NCBI RefSeq assembly: GCF_008802355.1
Contig: NZ_VZRA01000001.1
Location: 1,482,525 to 1,546,524, forward strand
Origin: Oryzomonas sagensis
Lineage (GTDB): Bacteria; Desulfobacterota; Desulfuromonadia; Geobacterales; Pseudopelobacteraceae
Reading direction: 5' to 3'
DNA length: 64,000 nucleotides
The notes below the pieces were generated by a model. The model did not search any database, was not told the DNA's origin, and was given only the letters and a program-made list of their open reading frames with translations. Within the stretch, counting starts at the first letter, position 1; the number at the start of each line of letters is the position of its first letter. A program made the translations under genes and the position numbers. Shown in pieces: positions 8,350-20,722 of the stretch.

Positions 8350-8467
8350 CGCAACGCCATATTCGCGCCCTAACGACGTTGGCTCGTCGGCATGCTCCTC
8401 GACGTAGCGCTGCTACGCCTGCGGGCCTGCCTCCTTACCAGCGCCGTTATCATCGCGAATCTGACGC
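8350..8467. repeat. Palindrome-centred dispersed repeat, copy 2 (inverted relative to copy 1)
   Basis: The core CGTAGCGCTGCTACGCC is at 8403-8419. The ends read GCAACGCCATATTCGCGCCC (8351-8370) and ATCGCGAATCTGACG (8452-8466). Read on the minus strand it matches copy 1 along most of its length, for example GTCAGATTCGCGATGATAACGG against GTCAGATTTGCGATGATGACGG. It lies between speA and the dehydrogenase gene. Confidence 0.75.
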
Positions 8468-8564
8468 TGCTTGTTTATGGGGCAGTTCGGCGAGATATAG
8501 TACGGGCATTCGCCGGTTAGCACAATGCCCGTAACAAAACTTTTACATTAACGTGTGAGGGGCG

Positions 8565-10472
<1,908 letters not shown>

Positions 10473-10510
10473 AGGCCGTGTACCAACTTTCGTCATTGAT
10501 TTGCTGAAAG

Positions 10511-10535
10511 CCATTGTGTCGCAGGGGGACAATGG
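10511..10535. promoter_or_regulatory. Inverted repeat upstream of speA
   Basis: CCATTGT (10511-10517) and ACAATGG (10529-10535) form perfect 7-bp arms around an 11-bp spacer, about 40 bp before the speA start. It may be an operator or a leader hairpin for speA; nothing identifies a regulator. Confidence 0.35.
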
Positions 10536-10612
10536 CGTGCTTCGTCATTATTGCATATATTATTGAAGATCGCCCACATAATGTGTCCGCCGCCGGAGAG
10601 CGAAACAAAAAT

Positions 10613-10626
10613 GAACAAATTTGTTC
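10613..10626. promoter_or_regulatory. Perfect 14-bp palindrome in the speA/hsp20 divergent region
   Basis: GAACAAATTTGTTC is a perfect palindrome in the 386-bp region between the divergent speA and hsp20 genes. That region is AT-richer than its surroundings and also contains CACATAATGTG at 10574-10584. The position suggests a dimeric repressor site, but no known consensus fits well. I could not identify a convincing sigma-32 or sigma-70 promoter for hsp20, and nothing else is supported in this region. Confidence 0.4.
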
Positions 10627-10858
10627 TTCTATTGAATATTGCAGTGTAAGTCAATCAAATAAAAATATGTCCCGAGAGGAGGGGCCGATTTCGGGCGAGT
10701 TTGATGGCGCCATGACGGCCGGTTGCGCCGGGTGGCGCAGGTTGGTTCTGAATTGTGCGCGCCCGCTGAATGTGTGCCTTGACTTTGTCGAAGGGAATGT
10801 TTACCTTTCAGCCAGTCCGGGAGTCAGCTTCATCATCAATGGTAGGCAAGGTGGTTAT

Positions 10859-11295
10859 ATGCCACGTTTTTCTCGCAGACAGCCGTTTCAGCAGGAACTC
10901 TTCGGCCGGCACCTCGGTGAAATCCGGGATCTGCTGGACGCCCTTGAACTTCGTGATGTCTTCGGCGAGGGGGAGAACCGCCCGCCGGTGGATATGTACG
11001 AGACCTGCGATGAGATCGTTCTGGAATTCGATCTGCCCGGTTTTCGCATCGAGGACATCAGCCTGACGCAGCATGGCGCGACCCTCGTGCTCGAGGCGCA
11101 TCGCCCCTGCGAACAGGCGGCCGGCGACGCCCATTATGTCTGCCTCGAACGGGGTTACGGCCGTTTCCACCATGCACTGCATATTCCGGGTTGTATTGAT
11201 ACGTGCGCCATCAAGGCTGAATACCGTTACGGCGTTCTGCGGGTGAGATATCCCAAGACCGGTGACCGGCAGGTAACGATAAAGGAGATACAGGA

Positions 11296-11299
<4 letters not shown>
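10859..11299 (+). CDS. Small heat-shock protein, Hsp20/alpha-crystallin family
   Basis: A 146-residue ATP-independent chaperone that holds unfolding proteins. The alpha-crystallin domain starts near residue 43 (PPVDMYETCDEIVLEFDLPG, IEDISLTQHGATLVLEAHR) and ends with the beta-strand 8/9 signature YRYGVLRVRYPKTG near residues 122-135. There is only a short tail (DRQVTIKEIQD) after it and no clear IXI motif. The ATG at 10859 has AAGGTGG five bases upstream; the open frame extends to 10514 but that part does not look coding. The stop overlaps the TTG start of lon by four bases, so the two products are likely translationally coupled: a holdase with a protease for misfolded proteins. Confidence 0.9.
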
Positions 11300-13766
<2,467 letters not shown>

Positions 13767-13770
<4 letters not shown>

Positions 13771-14774
13771 AGATTGGAGAGTTGGGCGAATTCGGCCTGA
13801 TCTCCCGTATCGCTTCCGGCTTGGCCGACGGTAACGGCGTCATCACCGGCATCGGTGATGACGCCGCCGTAACGGCCCTTTCCCCGGGGATGCAGTTGTT
13901 GACCTCGACCGACATGCTGGTGGAGGATGTGCATTTCCGCCGCGCCTGGCATGATCCCTATCGCCTGGGGCGCAAGTCCCTGGCGGTCAGCATCTCCGAC
14001 ATCGCTGCCATGGGGGGCATCCCCCGCTGGGCGCTGCTCTCCCTTGCCGTTCCCCCCGAGACCCCCCTCGAATTCCTGGACGCATTCACCCGCGGTTTTC
14101 TTGCCATGGCTGCGGAACACGGCGTGGCCCTGATCGGCGGCGACACCTGTTCCTCCCGCGCCGGCCTGACCATATCCGTCACCATCATGGGGGAACAGGA
14201 GCCGGAGAACATCATCCGGCGCTCCGGCGCGCATCCCGACGACGACATCTGGGTGACCGGGACCCTGGGAGACGCCGCCCTGGGGCTGGAATTGCTGGAA
14301 AAGGGGAAACTCCCCTCTCCCATGACGGTGGAGGAGCAGGAACGCCTCATCTCCCGTCTGCTCGATCCGTCCCCCCGGAGCGCTGCCGGCCGGGCGCTGG
14401 CGGAAGCGGGGCTCGTATCGGCCATGATCGATGTCAGCGACGGGCTTTTGGCCGATTTCGGCCATATTGCCGAACTATCCGCCCTCGGCGGCACGATTCA
14501 CCTCGACGCGCTCCCGCTTTCGCCGGACTTTCGTACCGTTCTCCCCTCCCACCCCTCGTCCCATCCCGATCTTGCCCTGTCCGGCGGCGAAGACTACGAA
14601 CTGGCATTTACCGCGCCCGCGGCCAATCGGGAAAAAATTGTCCAACTTATGAAAAAATGTGGCATTGATGCTCGGCCTGTTGGTATAGTAACAGCCTCGC
14701 CCGAGGTAACGGTCCTTTTGGCCGACGGCAGCACCTATGCCCCACAAAACAAGGGATACAACCACTTCACATAA
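13767..14774 (+). CDS. thiL: Thiamine-monophosphate kinase ThiL
   Basis: A 335-residue kinase that phosphorylates thiamine monophosphate to the active cofactor. N-terminal [10 protein letters not shown], the metal/ATP-binding [30 protein letters not shown] and the glycine-rich ALIGGDT are typical, as are [13 protein letters not shown] and the late [10 protein letters not shown]. The GTG start at 13767 overlaps the lon stop (GTGA), suggesting coupling to lon. The downstream gene tkt encodes a thiamine-diphosphate enzyme, so making the cofactor next to a user is sensible, although the pairing may be chance. Length is normal. Confidence 0.93.
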
Positions 14775-14799
14775 ATTTCCGAAAGGAGCATCACACGAT

Positions 14800-16809
14800 A
14801 TGCAGCAGGCAGTCATTCCCGCAGACAAGGCCAGGCTCTGTGCCGACGCCATCCGTTTTCTCGCCGCCGACGCGGTTGAAAAGGCCAATTCCGGCCACCC
14901 CGGATTACCTATGGGGGCCGCAGACTGCGCCTTTACCCTGTGGGGCAATTATCTCTCCTTCAACCCCGAAGACCCCCGCTGGCCCAACCGCGACCGTTTC
15001 ATCCTCTCGGCCGGCCACGGCTCCATGCTGCTCTATTCGCTCCTGCACCTGTTCGGCTATGACCTGCCGCTGGAGGAGTTGAAAAACTTCCGCCAGTGGG
15101 GCAGCAAAACCCCCGGGCACCCCGAGTTCGGCCATACCGTCGGGGTCGAGGTGACCACCGGCCCCTTGGGCCAGGGGTTCGCCAATGGGGTCGGCATGGC
15201 CATCGCCAGCCGGATGGCGGCGGAACGCTTCAATACCGCCGACTTCAGCCCCATCGACCACACCATCTACGCCCTGGTGGGCGACGGCGACCTGCAGGAA
15301 GGGATCAGCTACGAAGCCGCTGCTCTGGCCGGTCATCTCAAGCTGGGCAACATGGTGTATCTCTACGACGACAACGGCATCACCATCGAGGGCAAGACCA
15401 ATCTGGCCTGGTCCGAGGACGTGGCCGGGCGTTTTACCGCCAGCGGCTGGCATGTGCAGAAGATCGACGGCCACGACTACACCCAGATCATGGCCGCCAT
15501 TGCCGCCGCCAAGGCCGAGACGGAGCGGCCGTCGATCATTATCGCCACCACCCACATCGCCTTCGGCAGCCCGGCCAAGCAGGATTCCTCCGGGGCCCAC
15601 GGCTCGCCCCTGGGCAAAGACGAGATTGCCGCCACACGGGCCAACCTGGGATGGCAGCATGCCCCCTTCGAGGTGCCGGAAGAGGTCCGTGCCATCTGCC
15701 GTGAACGGGTCGAGGCGCTCAAACGTCGCTATGCCTTCTGGCAACGCGGTTTTTCTGGCTGGCATGCCGCCAATCCCGAAAAGGCAAAATTGTGGGATGA
15801 AATGTGGAATAAGCAGGTACCGGCCGCGCTGGCCGATGAATTGCTCGCCGTGGTTGCCGACAAGGACGGCGCCACCCGGGCCCTGTCCGGCGCGGTTCTC
15901 CAGAAAGCGGCCGCCCTTGTTCCCGCCCTGGTGGGCGGATCGGCCGACCTGTCGCCTTCCAACAACAGCGATATCAAGGGCGCGGCTTCCGTGCAGCCGG
16001 GCGCGTTTGCCGGCCGCAACCTGCATTTCGGCATCCGCGAACACGCCATGGGCGCGGTGGTGAACGGCATGGCCCTGTACGGCTGCTTTATCCCGTACGG
16101 CGCCACGTTCCTGGTCTTTTCCGACTACTGCCGTCCTTCCATCCGTCTCTCCGCCCTCATGAACCTGCAGTCGATCTATATCTTTACCCACGACTCCTTT
16201 TTTGTCGGCGAGGATGGCCCCACCCATCAGCCGATCGAGCATGTGGCCTCACTCCGCATGATTCCGGGCCTCCAGGTGATCCGTCCGGCCGACGGCCTGG
16301 AAACGGCGCAGGCTTGGCAAGCGGCATTGCAACGCAGCAATGGGCCGACGGTCCTGATCCTCACCCGCCAGAAACTTCCGGTCATTGCCCGTCCCGCCTC
16401 CTTCGACAGAGCGGATGGCCTCAAGGGAGGATATGTCGCGGCCTCGCCCGCCGGCAGGCCCGACGTGGTCATCATGGCCAGCGGCTCCGAGGTGCATGTG
16501 GCGGCCGATGCGGCAGGCCTCCTGGCGGCCCGGGGGATCGGAGCCCGCATCGTCTCCGTGCCCAACCTGGGGCAGTTCCTGGCCCAGCCGGCCGCCTACC
16601 GCGACGAGGTGCTCCCGGCAGGAGTTCCCCGCGTGGCCTTTGAGGCCGGTCGCGGCGAATCCTGGGGCAAACTCCTGGGATGCGATGGCCTGTTCATCGG
16701 CATCGAGCACTTCGGCGCCTCGGCCCCGGACAAGGTGTTGGCGGAACAGTTCGGCTTCACCGCGCCCCAGGTGGCGGAGAAGATCGCCGCGTTCCTGAAA
16801 AAACAATAG
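14800..16809 (+). CDS. tkt: Transketolase
   Basis: A 669-residue thiamine-diphosphate enzyme that transfers two-carbon ketol units in the non-oxidative pentose phosphate pathway. Landmarks are the N-terminal [20 protein letters not shown], the TPP-binding [19 protein letters not shown] and [11 protein letters not shown], the catalytic glutamate region [18 protein letters not shown], and the transketolase signature [17 protein letters not shown]. The ATG at 14800 has GAAAGGAG eleven bases upstream, after the thiL stop; an upstream in-frame ATG at 14737 lies inside thiL. Full length compared with bacterial transketolases. It probably shares the hsp20-lon-thiL transcript. Confidence 0.96.
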   Translation: MQQAVIPADKARLCADAIRFLAADAVEKANSGHPGLPMGAADCAFTLWGNYLSFNPEDPRWPNRDRFILSAGHGSMLLYSLLHLFGYDLPLEELKNFRQWGSKTPGHPEFGHTVGVEVTTGPLGQGFANGVGMAIASRMAAERFNTADFSPIDHTIYALVGDGDLQEGISYEAAALAGHLKLGNMVYLYDDNGITIEGKTNLAWSEDVAGRFTASGWHVQKIDGHDYTQIMAAIAAAKAETERPSIIIATTHIAFGSPAKQDSSGAHGSPLGKDEIAATRANLGWQHAPFEVPEEVRAICRERVEALKRRYAFWQRGFSGWHAANPEKAKLWDEMWNKQVPAALADELLAVVADKDGATRALSGAVLQKAAALVPALVGGSADLSPSNNSDIKGAASVQPGAFAGRNLHFGIREHAMGAVVNGMALYGCFIPYGATFLVFSDYCRPSIRLSALMNLQSIYIFTHDSFFVGEDGPTHQPIEHVASLRMIPGLQVIRPADGLETAQAWQAALQRSNGPTVLILTRQKLPVIARPASFDRADGLKGGYVAASPAGRPDVVIMASGSEVHVAADAAGLLAARGIGARIVSVPNLGQFLAQPAAYRDEVLPAGVPRVAFEAGRGESWGKLLGCDGLFIGIEHFGASAPDKVLAEQFGFTAPQVAEKIAAFLKKQ

Positions 16810-16821
16810 GCGAAGCTCACC

Positions 16822-16886
16822 ACGGAGGATAACAAAGGGGAAGAAGGCTGCATGGCTTGAGCCCTTCTTCCCCCGTGTACCTCCGT
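16822..16886 (+). terminator. Long stem-loop after tkt
   Basis: Outer arms ACGGAGG (16822-16828) and CCTCCGT (16880-16886) enclose inner arms GGGGAAGAAGG (16837-16847) and CCTTCTTCCCC (16863-16873). There is no clean T-run, so it could be a factor-dependent terminator or a mobile palindrome rather than a simple intrinsic terminator. Confidence 0.45.
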
Positions 16887-16934
16887 TGTTCCTCCATTCC
16901 ATTCCCTCCATGGTCCGGCTTTCTGAGGTTGCTT

Positions 16935-17624
16935 ATGGAGCTGATCGAGCTGCTCAAAAAATCCCTGCTCTTCTCCGGCCTGAAGGATAACGACCTGGCT
17001 GAACTGGCCGCCATTACGGTCCGCCGCACGTTCAGGAAAGGTGAGTCCCTCTTCAGCGAGGGCGATGAGGCCACCGGTTTTTACCTTTTGGTATCGGGCA
17101 GCATCAAGCTCTGCCGTATCGCCCCCGATGGCCGGGAAAAGGTGCTGCACTTCGTGCAACCCCGCGAGACCTTTGCCGAAGCGGCGTTTTTCGGCGACGG
17201 GCGCTACCCGGCCGAAGCCCGCGCCCTGGCGGCCGGCGAGGCGCTCTACCTGCCCAAGGAAGGGTTTCTGGAGCTGATGGGGCGCAACCCCAATTTCTCC
17301 CTCAACCTGGTGGTCTCCCTGTCGCTCATGCTGCGGCAGTTCGCCCGCCAGATCGAGGAACTCTCCTTTGCCGACGTCACCTCGCGGCTGGCCTCCTTTC
17401 TGGTCCGGCGGTCCGCCGAGAAGTCGGCCAGTTACGGCGGCATCACCTACATCGACCTGGGGGTCAAAAAGGGGGAGCTCGCCTCGCGGCTCGGCACCGC
17501 CAGCGAGACTGTCTCCCGCACCCTGCGCAAGCTGAAGGATGAGGGGATTATCGAGGTCCAGGGGAGCCGGGTGGTGATCCACCAGATGGAAAAGCTGCAA
17601 AAGCTGTCCGAGCGTCACGAATAA
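16935..17624 (+). CDS. Crp/Fnr-family transcriptional regulator
   Basis: A 229-residue regulator with an N-terminal cyclic-nucleotide-binding-like beta-barrel (residues 10-125; RKGESLFSEGDEATGFYLLVSG, LHFVQPRETFAEAAFFGDG) and a C-terminal winged helix (residues 150-215; KKGELASRLGTASETVSRTLRKL). There is no N-terminal cysteine cluster, so it is not an iron-sulfur FNR; the single Cys in SIKLCRIAPDG is not diagnostic. It resembles the Dnr/NnrR-like branch, whose members may bind heme and sense NO, but the effector is not readable. The ATG at 16935 follows TGAGGTTG; the upstream open extension crosses a hairpin and is not coding-like. It appears monocistronic. Confidence 0.88.
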   Translation: MELIELLKKSLLFSGLKDNDLAELAAITVRRTFRKGESLFSEGDEATGFYLLVSGSIKLCRIAPDGREKVLHFVQPRETFAEAAFFGDGRYPAEARALAAGEALYLPKEGFLELMGRNPNFSLNLVVSLSLMLRQFARQIEELSFADVTSRLASFLVRRSAEKSASYGGITYIDLGVKKGELASRLGTASETVSRTLRKLKDEGIIEVQGSRVVIHQMEKLQKLSERHE

Positions 17625-17772
17625 GGTCAACAGTTTTTTTGCCGCCGCGTTGCAGAGACACGGAGAATTGTGGGGACAATGGCTACCGAAACCTTTTCGG
17701 GAACGGGACCTGCGGCGGTTCGCCGTCTGTTTGCGGCAAAATTTTGTCTGATGCAAGGAAAAGGAGCTATCC

Positions 17773-18786
17773 ATGCTGATCGTCATGAGTCATAATGCCA
17801 CCACCGCCGATATTGACGCCGTTGTTCGGACCGTAAACGAGATGGGCCTCACGGCGGCGCCGATCCCGGGCAGGGAACGGACCGCCATCGGCGTCCTGGG
17901 CAACCACGGCTATGTCGATGACAGCAAAATTCTGGAACTGACGGGCGTACAACAGGTGATCCACGTTTCCAAACCATACAAGCTGGTTTCCCGCGATTTT
18001 CATCCCGAAAATACCATCGTCGATGTCAAGGGCGTCCGTGTCGGCCAGGGGTGCCGGCCGGTGGTGGTGGCCGGGCCGTGCGCCGTGGAGAGCGAGGAGC
18101 AGATCGTCAAGACCGCCCTCTTCGTGAAACAGGCCGGCGCCGACATGCTGCGGGGAGGGGCGTTCAAACCGCGCACCGGCCCCCACACCTTCCAGGGGCT
18201 GCGGGAGGAGGGGCTGAAGCTGCTCGCCGTGGCGGGGAGGGAGAGCGGCCTGCCCATCGTTACCGAGGTGATGAGCCCGGATAGTGTGGGGCTGGTGTCC
18301 GAGTACGCCGACCTGCTCCAGGTCGGGGCGCGCAACATGCAGAACTTCGACCTGTTGCGGGAATTGGGCAGGATCCGCAAGCCGGTGCTGCTCAAGCGCG
18401 GCATGAGCGCCACGGTGGAGGAGTTCCTGGCCGCGGCCGAGTATATCCTGGCCGAGGGGAACGACCAGGTCATCCTGTGCGAACGGGGCATCCGCACCTA
18501 TGAAACCGCGACCCGCAACACCCTCGACCTGGCCATTGTGCCGCTGATCAAGGAGATGTCCCACCTGCCGATCATGGTCGATCCCTCCCACGCCACCGGC
18601 AAGCGCAGCCTGGTGCCCCCCATGGCTCTGGCGGCGTTGATGGGCGGTGCCCAGGGCGTGTTGGTGGAGGTGCATCCGGAACCGGAAAAGGCGCTCTCCG
18701 ACGGTCCCCAGTCCCTCACCTTCCCCGGGTTCGGAAACCTGATGGAAGAGGTCCGGCGGCTGATCGGTTTTCTGGGGTATGTCTGA
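17773..18786 (+). CDS. aroF: 3-deoxy-7-phosphoheptulonate synthase (DAHP synthase, type I-beta)
   Basis: A 337-residue enzyme joining phosphoenolpyruvate and erythrose-4-phosphate in the first step of aromatic amino-acid synthesis. Residues 1-70 form the small ferredoxin-like regulatory domain of Thermotoga-type enzymes (MLIVMSHNATTADIDAV, GVLGNHGYVDDSK). The catalytic barrel follows: VVVAGPCAVESEEQIV, DMLRGGAFKPRTGPHTFQGL, VGARNMQNFDLLRELG, PVLLKRGMSATVEEFLAAAE and the metal-binding MVDPSHATGKRSLV. The ATG at 17773 has AAAAGGAG seven bases upstream. The 148-bp gap upstream holds no recognisable leader peptide or T-box. Feedback control probably acts through the N-terminal domain. Confidence 0.95.
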   Translation: MLIVMSHNATTADIDAVVRTVNEMGLTAAPIPGRERTAIGVLGNHGYVDDSKILELTGVQQVIHVSKPYKLVSRDFHPENTIVDVKGVRVGQGCRPVVVAGPCAVESEEQIVKTALFVKQAGADMLRGGAFKPRTGPHTFQGLREEGLKLLAVAGRESGLPIVTEVMSPDSVGLVSEYADLLQVGARNMQNFDLLRELGRIRKPVLLKRGMSATVEEFLAAAEYILAEGNDQVILCERGIRTYETATRNTLDLAIVPLIKEMSHLPIMVDPSHATGKRSLVPPMALAALMGGAQGVLVEVHPEPEKALSDGPQSLTFPGFGNLMEEVRRLIGFLGYV

Positions 18787-18801
18787 CCGTTTATAAAAGA
18801 C

Positions 18802-18830
18802 TTGTAATGATTTGGCCGCAGGTGTAATAA
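18802..18830 (+). promoter_or_regulatory. Promoter of the probable 6S RNA
   Basis: TTGTAA (18802-18807) and TAATAA (18825-18830) are 17 bases apart, placing transcription start near 18837. It lies just after the aroF stop and before no coding gene, so it serves the RNA that follows. Confidence 0.6.
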
Positions 18831-18836
18831 TGAAAC

Positions 18837-19027
18837 CACCTGATCGTTCTCTCTACCCTGTTGGTCGGCAGTAGCACCCGGGCGGAATGCTAAACAAAAC
18901 GGGGGTCGCTCCCTGCTGTGGTGTGCTGCCCCATTACGCGGGATTTGCCTGAAGCAGTATACTGACTCCCATGGTTGAGGAAACTCGCCGGAGGTCCTTT
19001 AAGCTGACGGCAGGGTGGAGAGAATGA
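18837..19027 (+). ncRNA. ssrS: Probable 6S RNA (SsrS-like)
   Basis: A non-coding transcript of about 190 nt between its own promoter and an intrinsic terminator. The 5' end (18844-18860, CGTTCTCTCTACCCTG) pairs with the 3' end (19011-19027, CAGGGTGGAGAGAATGA) in a 17-bp stem with two G-U pairs, and pairing can extend to 18869/19003. A large central bubble follows: the 5' side (18870-18900) is mostly unpaired, and the 3' side (18971-19002) contains a small hairpin GAGGAAACTC. The apical arm closes with GGGGGTC (18901-18907) against GACTCCC (18964-18970), then CTGCT/AGCAG and CCC/GGG. This stem, bubble, apical-arm layout is that of 6S RNA, which binds sigma-70 RNA polymerase. Identity rests on structure and size; no family search could be run. 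Confidence 0.6.
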
Positions 19028-19030
19028 GTA

Positions 19031-19063
19031 AAAAAGGGGAAGCCTCGCGCTTCCCCTTTTTTT
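19031..19063. terminator. Strong bidirectional intrinsic terminator
   Basis: A perfect 13-bp stem (AAAAAGGGGAAGC / GCTTCCCCTTTTT) with a 5-base loop and flanking A and T runs. It ends the probable 6S RNA on the plus strand and could also serve minus-strand transcripts coming from nikR. Confidence 0.88.
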
Positions 19064-19070
19064 GTAAATC

Positions 19071-19193
19071 TGAATCCGCGACGCCTCCCTGCCGGAAGGC
19101 TTCCGCCATTGCGTTTGAAGTGTTTGCGACCGTCAGGCGGCGGGCAGGCCCGGCTCTTCCGGATACTGCGGCATTCCGGCGTCACGGATTCGG
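19071..19193. repeat. Dispersed repeat bounded by GAATCCGTGACGCC-type inverted ends, copy A
   Basis: The ends are GAATCCGCGACGCC (19072-19085) and GGCGTCACGGATTC (19179-19192), inverted with one mismatch. The interior GGCGGCGGGCAGGCCCGGC followed by TCTTCCGG closely matches copy B at 23224-23394. Copy A is intergenic, between the 6S terminator and the nikR stop. Confidence 0.7.
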
Positions 19194-19210
19194 GATAAAC
19201 TTGACGTCCC

Positions 19211-19630
19211 TTAGCCCAATTCCCGTCCCGTGGTCGTCATCACCAGCTTGCCGTGCTTGACCCCCTTCACGCCGATCAGGGAGTCTGCTATGGCCTTGAT
19301 CTGGCTCGCCTTGCCCCTGACGATCAGCACCTCGAGACAATTGTGGTGGTCCAGATGCACGTGCAGGGTCGAGATGATGCGGTCGTGGTGGTCGTGCTGG
19401 ATGGCGGTCAGCCGGTCGGCCAGGTCGTGGACGTGGTGGTCGTAGACCAGTGTCACCGTGCCGACCGTTTCTTCGTTGCCGTCTGCCCAGGTCTGCTCCA
19501 CCAGGGCGTCGCGGATCAGGTCGCGTATGGCCTCGGAACGATTGACGTAGCCCTTTTCCGTAACCAGCCGGTCAAAACGCTCCAACAGCCCGTCGTCGAT
19601 GGATATGCCGAAACGTATGGTCTCTCCCAT
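19211..19630 (-). CDS. nikR: Nickel-responsive transcriptional regulator NikR
   Basis: A 139-residue ribbon-helix-helix repressor. The N-terminal DNA-binding part reads [19 protein letters not shown] then [15 protein letters not shown]. The C-terminal ACT-like tetramerisation domain carries the high-affinity nickel ligands: a histidine in AIQHDHHD and the HVHLDHHNC motif (two His and the Cys). Length matches NikR. The ATG at 19630 follows GGGGGG; a GTG one codon upstream is the alternative. It starts nine bases after the cobD stop on the same strand, so it is probably the last gene of the cobalamin operon, an unusual place for a nickel regulator. No nickel transporter is visible nearby. Confidence 0.93.
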   Translation of the reverse strand: MGETIRFGISIDDGLLERFDRLVTEKGYVNRSEAIRDLIRDALVEQTWADGNEETVGTVTLVYDHHVHDLADRLTAIQHDHHDRIISTLHVHLDHHNCLEVLIVRGKASQIKAIADSLIGVKGVKHGKLVMTTTGRELG

Positions 19631-19639
19631 CACACCCCC

Positions 19640-20722
19640 CTATTCTGTCGATAGAATCTTTTCCAGACATGCAACGAGACGTTCGTTTTCTGGGCGCGTA
19701 CGCACCGCAATGCGGAAAAAACGGGGCGTAAGGCCGCTGAAACTGGCGCAGTCGCGGATAATGACCAATTCGGGCAGGAGTTGTTGCGCCAGTTCCCGGG
19801 CCGTCATCTCGCCCGTAAGCTCCACCAGCAGGAAGTTGGCGCGGGAAGGGTAGACCCTGAGCCGGGGAAAGCCGGCCAACCGGTCGGCCAGGAAGCGCCG
19901 TTCCCGGGCGATGAAGAGGAGGGTCCGCCGGTTATGCTCCCGATCCCGCAGGGATGCCGTGCCGGCCGCCTGCGCCAGGGTGTTGACGTTCCACGGCACG
20001 CCGAGTGCGTCGAGCCGCCCGCACAGCGACGCATTTGTCATGGCATACCCCAGGCGCAGGCCGGGGATGCCGAAGAATTTGGTCATGGACCGCAGGATGA
20101 GGACGTTATCGCTCGCGACGACGGCGTGTTTGGCCGACGCCTCCTCGCAGAAGTCCATAAAGGCTTCATCCAGCACCAGAAAGGTGCCTGCCGCGCGGCA
20201 CAGCTCCCGGACCTGCTCGACGATATGCGGCGGATAGAGCGCTCCGCTGGGGTTGCCGGGATTGCAGAGGTAGAAGGCATCGTACCCCTCGGCAAGCTTC
20301 GCTTCCAGCCGCGCCAGGTTCAAGGAAAAGCCGTCCTCGGGTGCGAGCGGGAAGTGGTGCACCTCCCACCGCTGCCGCTCCAGGGCCCGCCCGTATTCGC
20401 TGAAGCAGGGGGCGGCGAGCAGGGCGCGTTTCCCGGAGAGGACGGCCGGCAGTTGGTAGATCAGTTCCGTCGAACCGTTGGCGATAACGAAGTGAGTTGC
20501 GGGAAGCCTGTGGTAATGGGCGAGGGCCTCTTTCAACTCCTCGTGGCCCGCGTCGGGGTAGTGCACCAGGCTGCCCAGGGCGTGGTCGATGGCCGATCTC
20601 ACCAGGGGCGACGGTCCCAGTGGGTTGATGCTGGCCGAGAAATCGGCCAGTGCGGACAGCGGGACGCCCATGCGGCGCGCTGTCGCGAATATGGTGCCGC
20701 CGTGGTCATAACTGCGGGACAT
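19640..20722 (-). CDS. cobD: Threonine-phosphate decarboxylase (CobD of Salmonella, CobC of Pseudomonas)
   Basis: A 360-residue PLP enzyme of the histidinol-phosphate aminotransferase fold. It makes (R)-1-aminopropan-2-ol phosphate, the linker of the cobalamin lower ligand. It begins SYDHGGTIFATARRMG and LADFSASINPLGPSPLV, both typical of this family, followed by VIANGSTELIYQLP, YLCNPGNPSG, LVLDEAFMDF and the PLP lysine in RSMTKFFGIPGLRLGY. The start overlaps the end of cbiB by 17 bases and nikR follows closely, giving an operon. Its reaction product is used by CbiB next door. Confidence 0.92.
   Translation of the reverse strand: MSRSYDHGGTIFATARRMGVPLSALADFSASINPLGPSPLVRSAIDHALGSLVHYPDAGHEELKEALAHYHRLPATHFVIANGSTELIYQLPAVLSGKRALLAAPCFSEYGRALERQRWEVHHFPLAPEDGFSLNLARLEAKLAEGYDAFYLCNPGNPSGALYPPHIVEQVRELCRAAGTFLVLDEAFMDFCEEASAKHAVVASDNVLILRSMTKFFGIPGLRLGYAMTNASLCGRLDALGVPWNVNTLAQAAGTASLRDREHNRRTLLFIARERRFLADRLAGFPRLRVYPSRANFLLVELTGEMTARELAQQLLPELVIIRDCASFSGLTPRFFRIAVRTRPENERLVACLEKILSTE

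Noticed and set aside
10514-10858. N-terminal extension of the Hsp20 gene (115 more codons)
   Set aside because: The region includes the AT-rich divergent promoter area and an operator-like palindrome, has no good ribosome site, and the extension has no similarity to Hsp20 N-termini. The ATG at 10859 has AAGGTGG in place.
17625-17772. T-box or leader attenuator before aroF
   Set aside because: GGGACCTGCGG superficially resembles a T-box antiterminator, but the conserved T-box sequence and the specifier stem are missing and there is no terminator hairpin.
18837-19027. c-di-GMP (GEMM) riboswitch or RNase P RNA as identity for the structured RNA
   Set aside because: The conserved GEMM core segments are absent, and no gene follows in the same direction. 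The transcript is too short for RNase P and lacks its conserved core.
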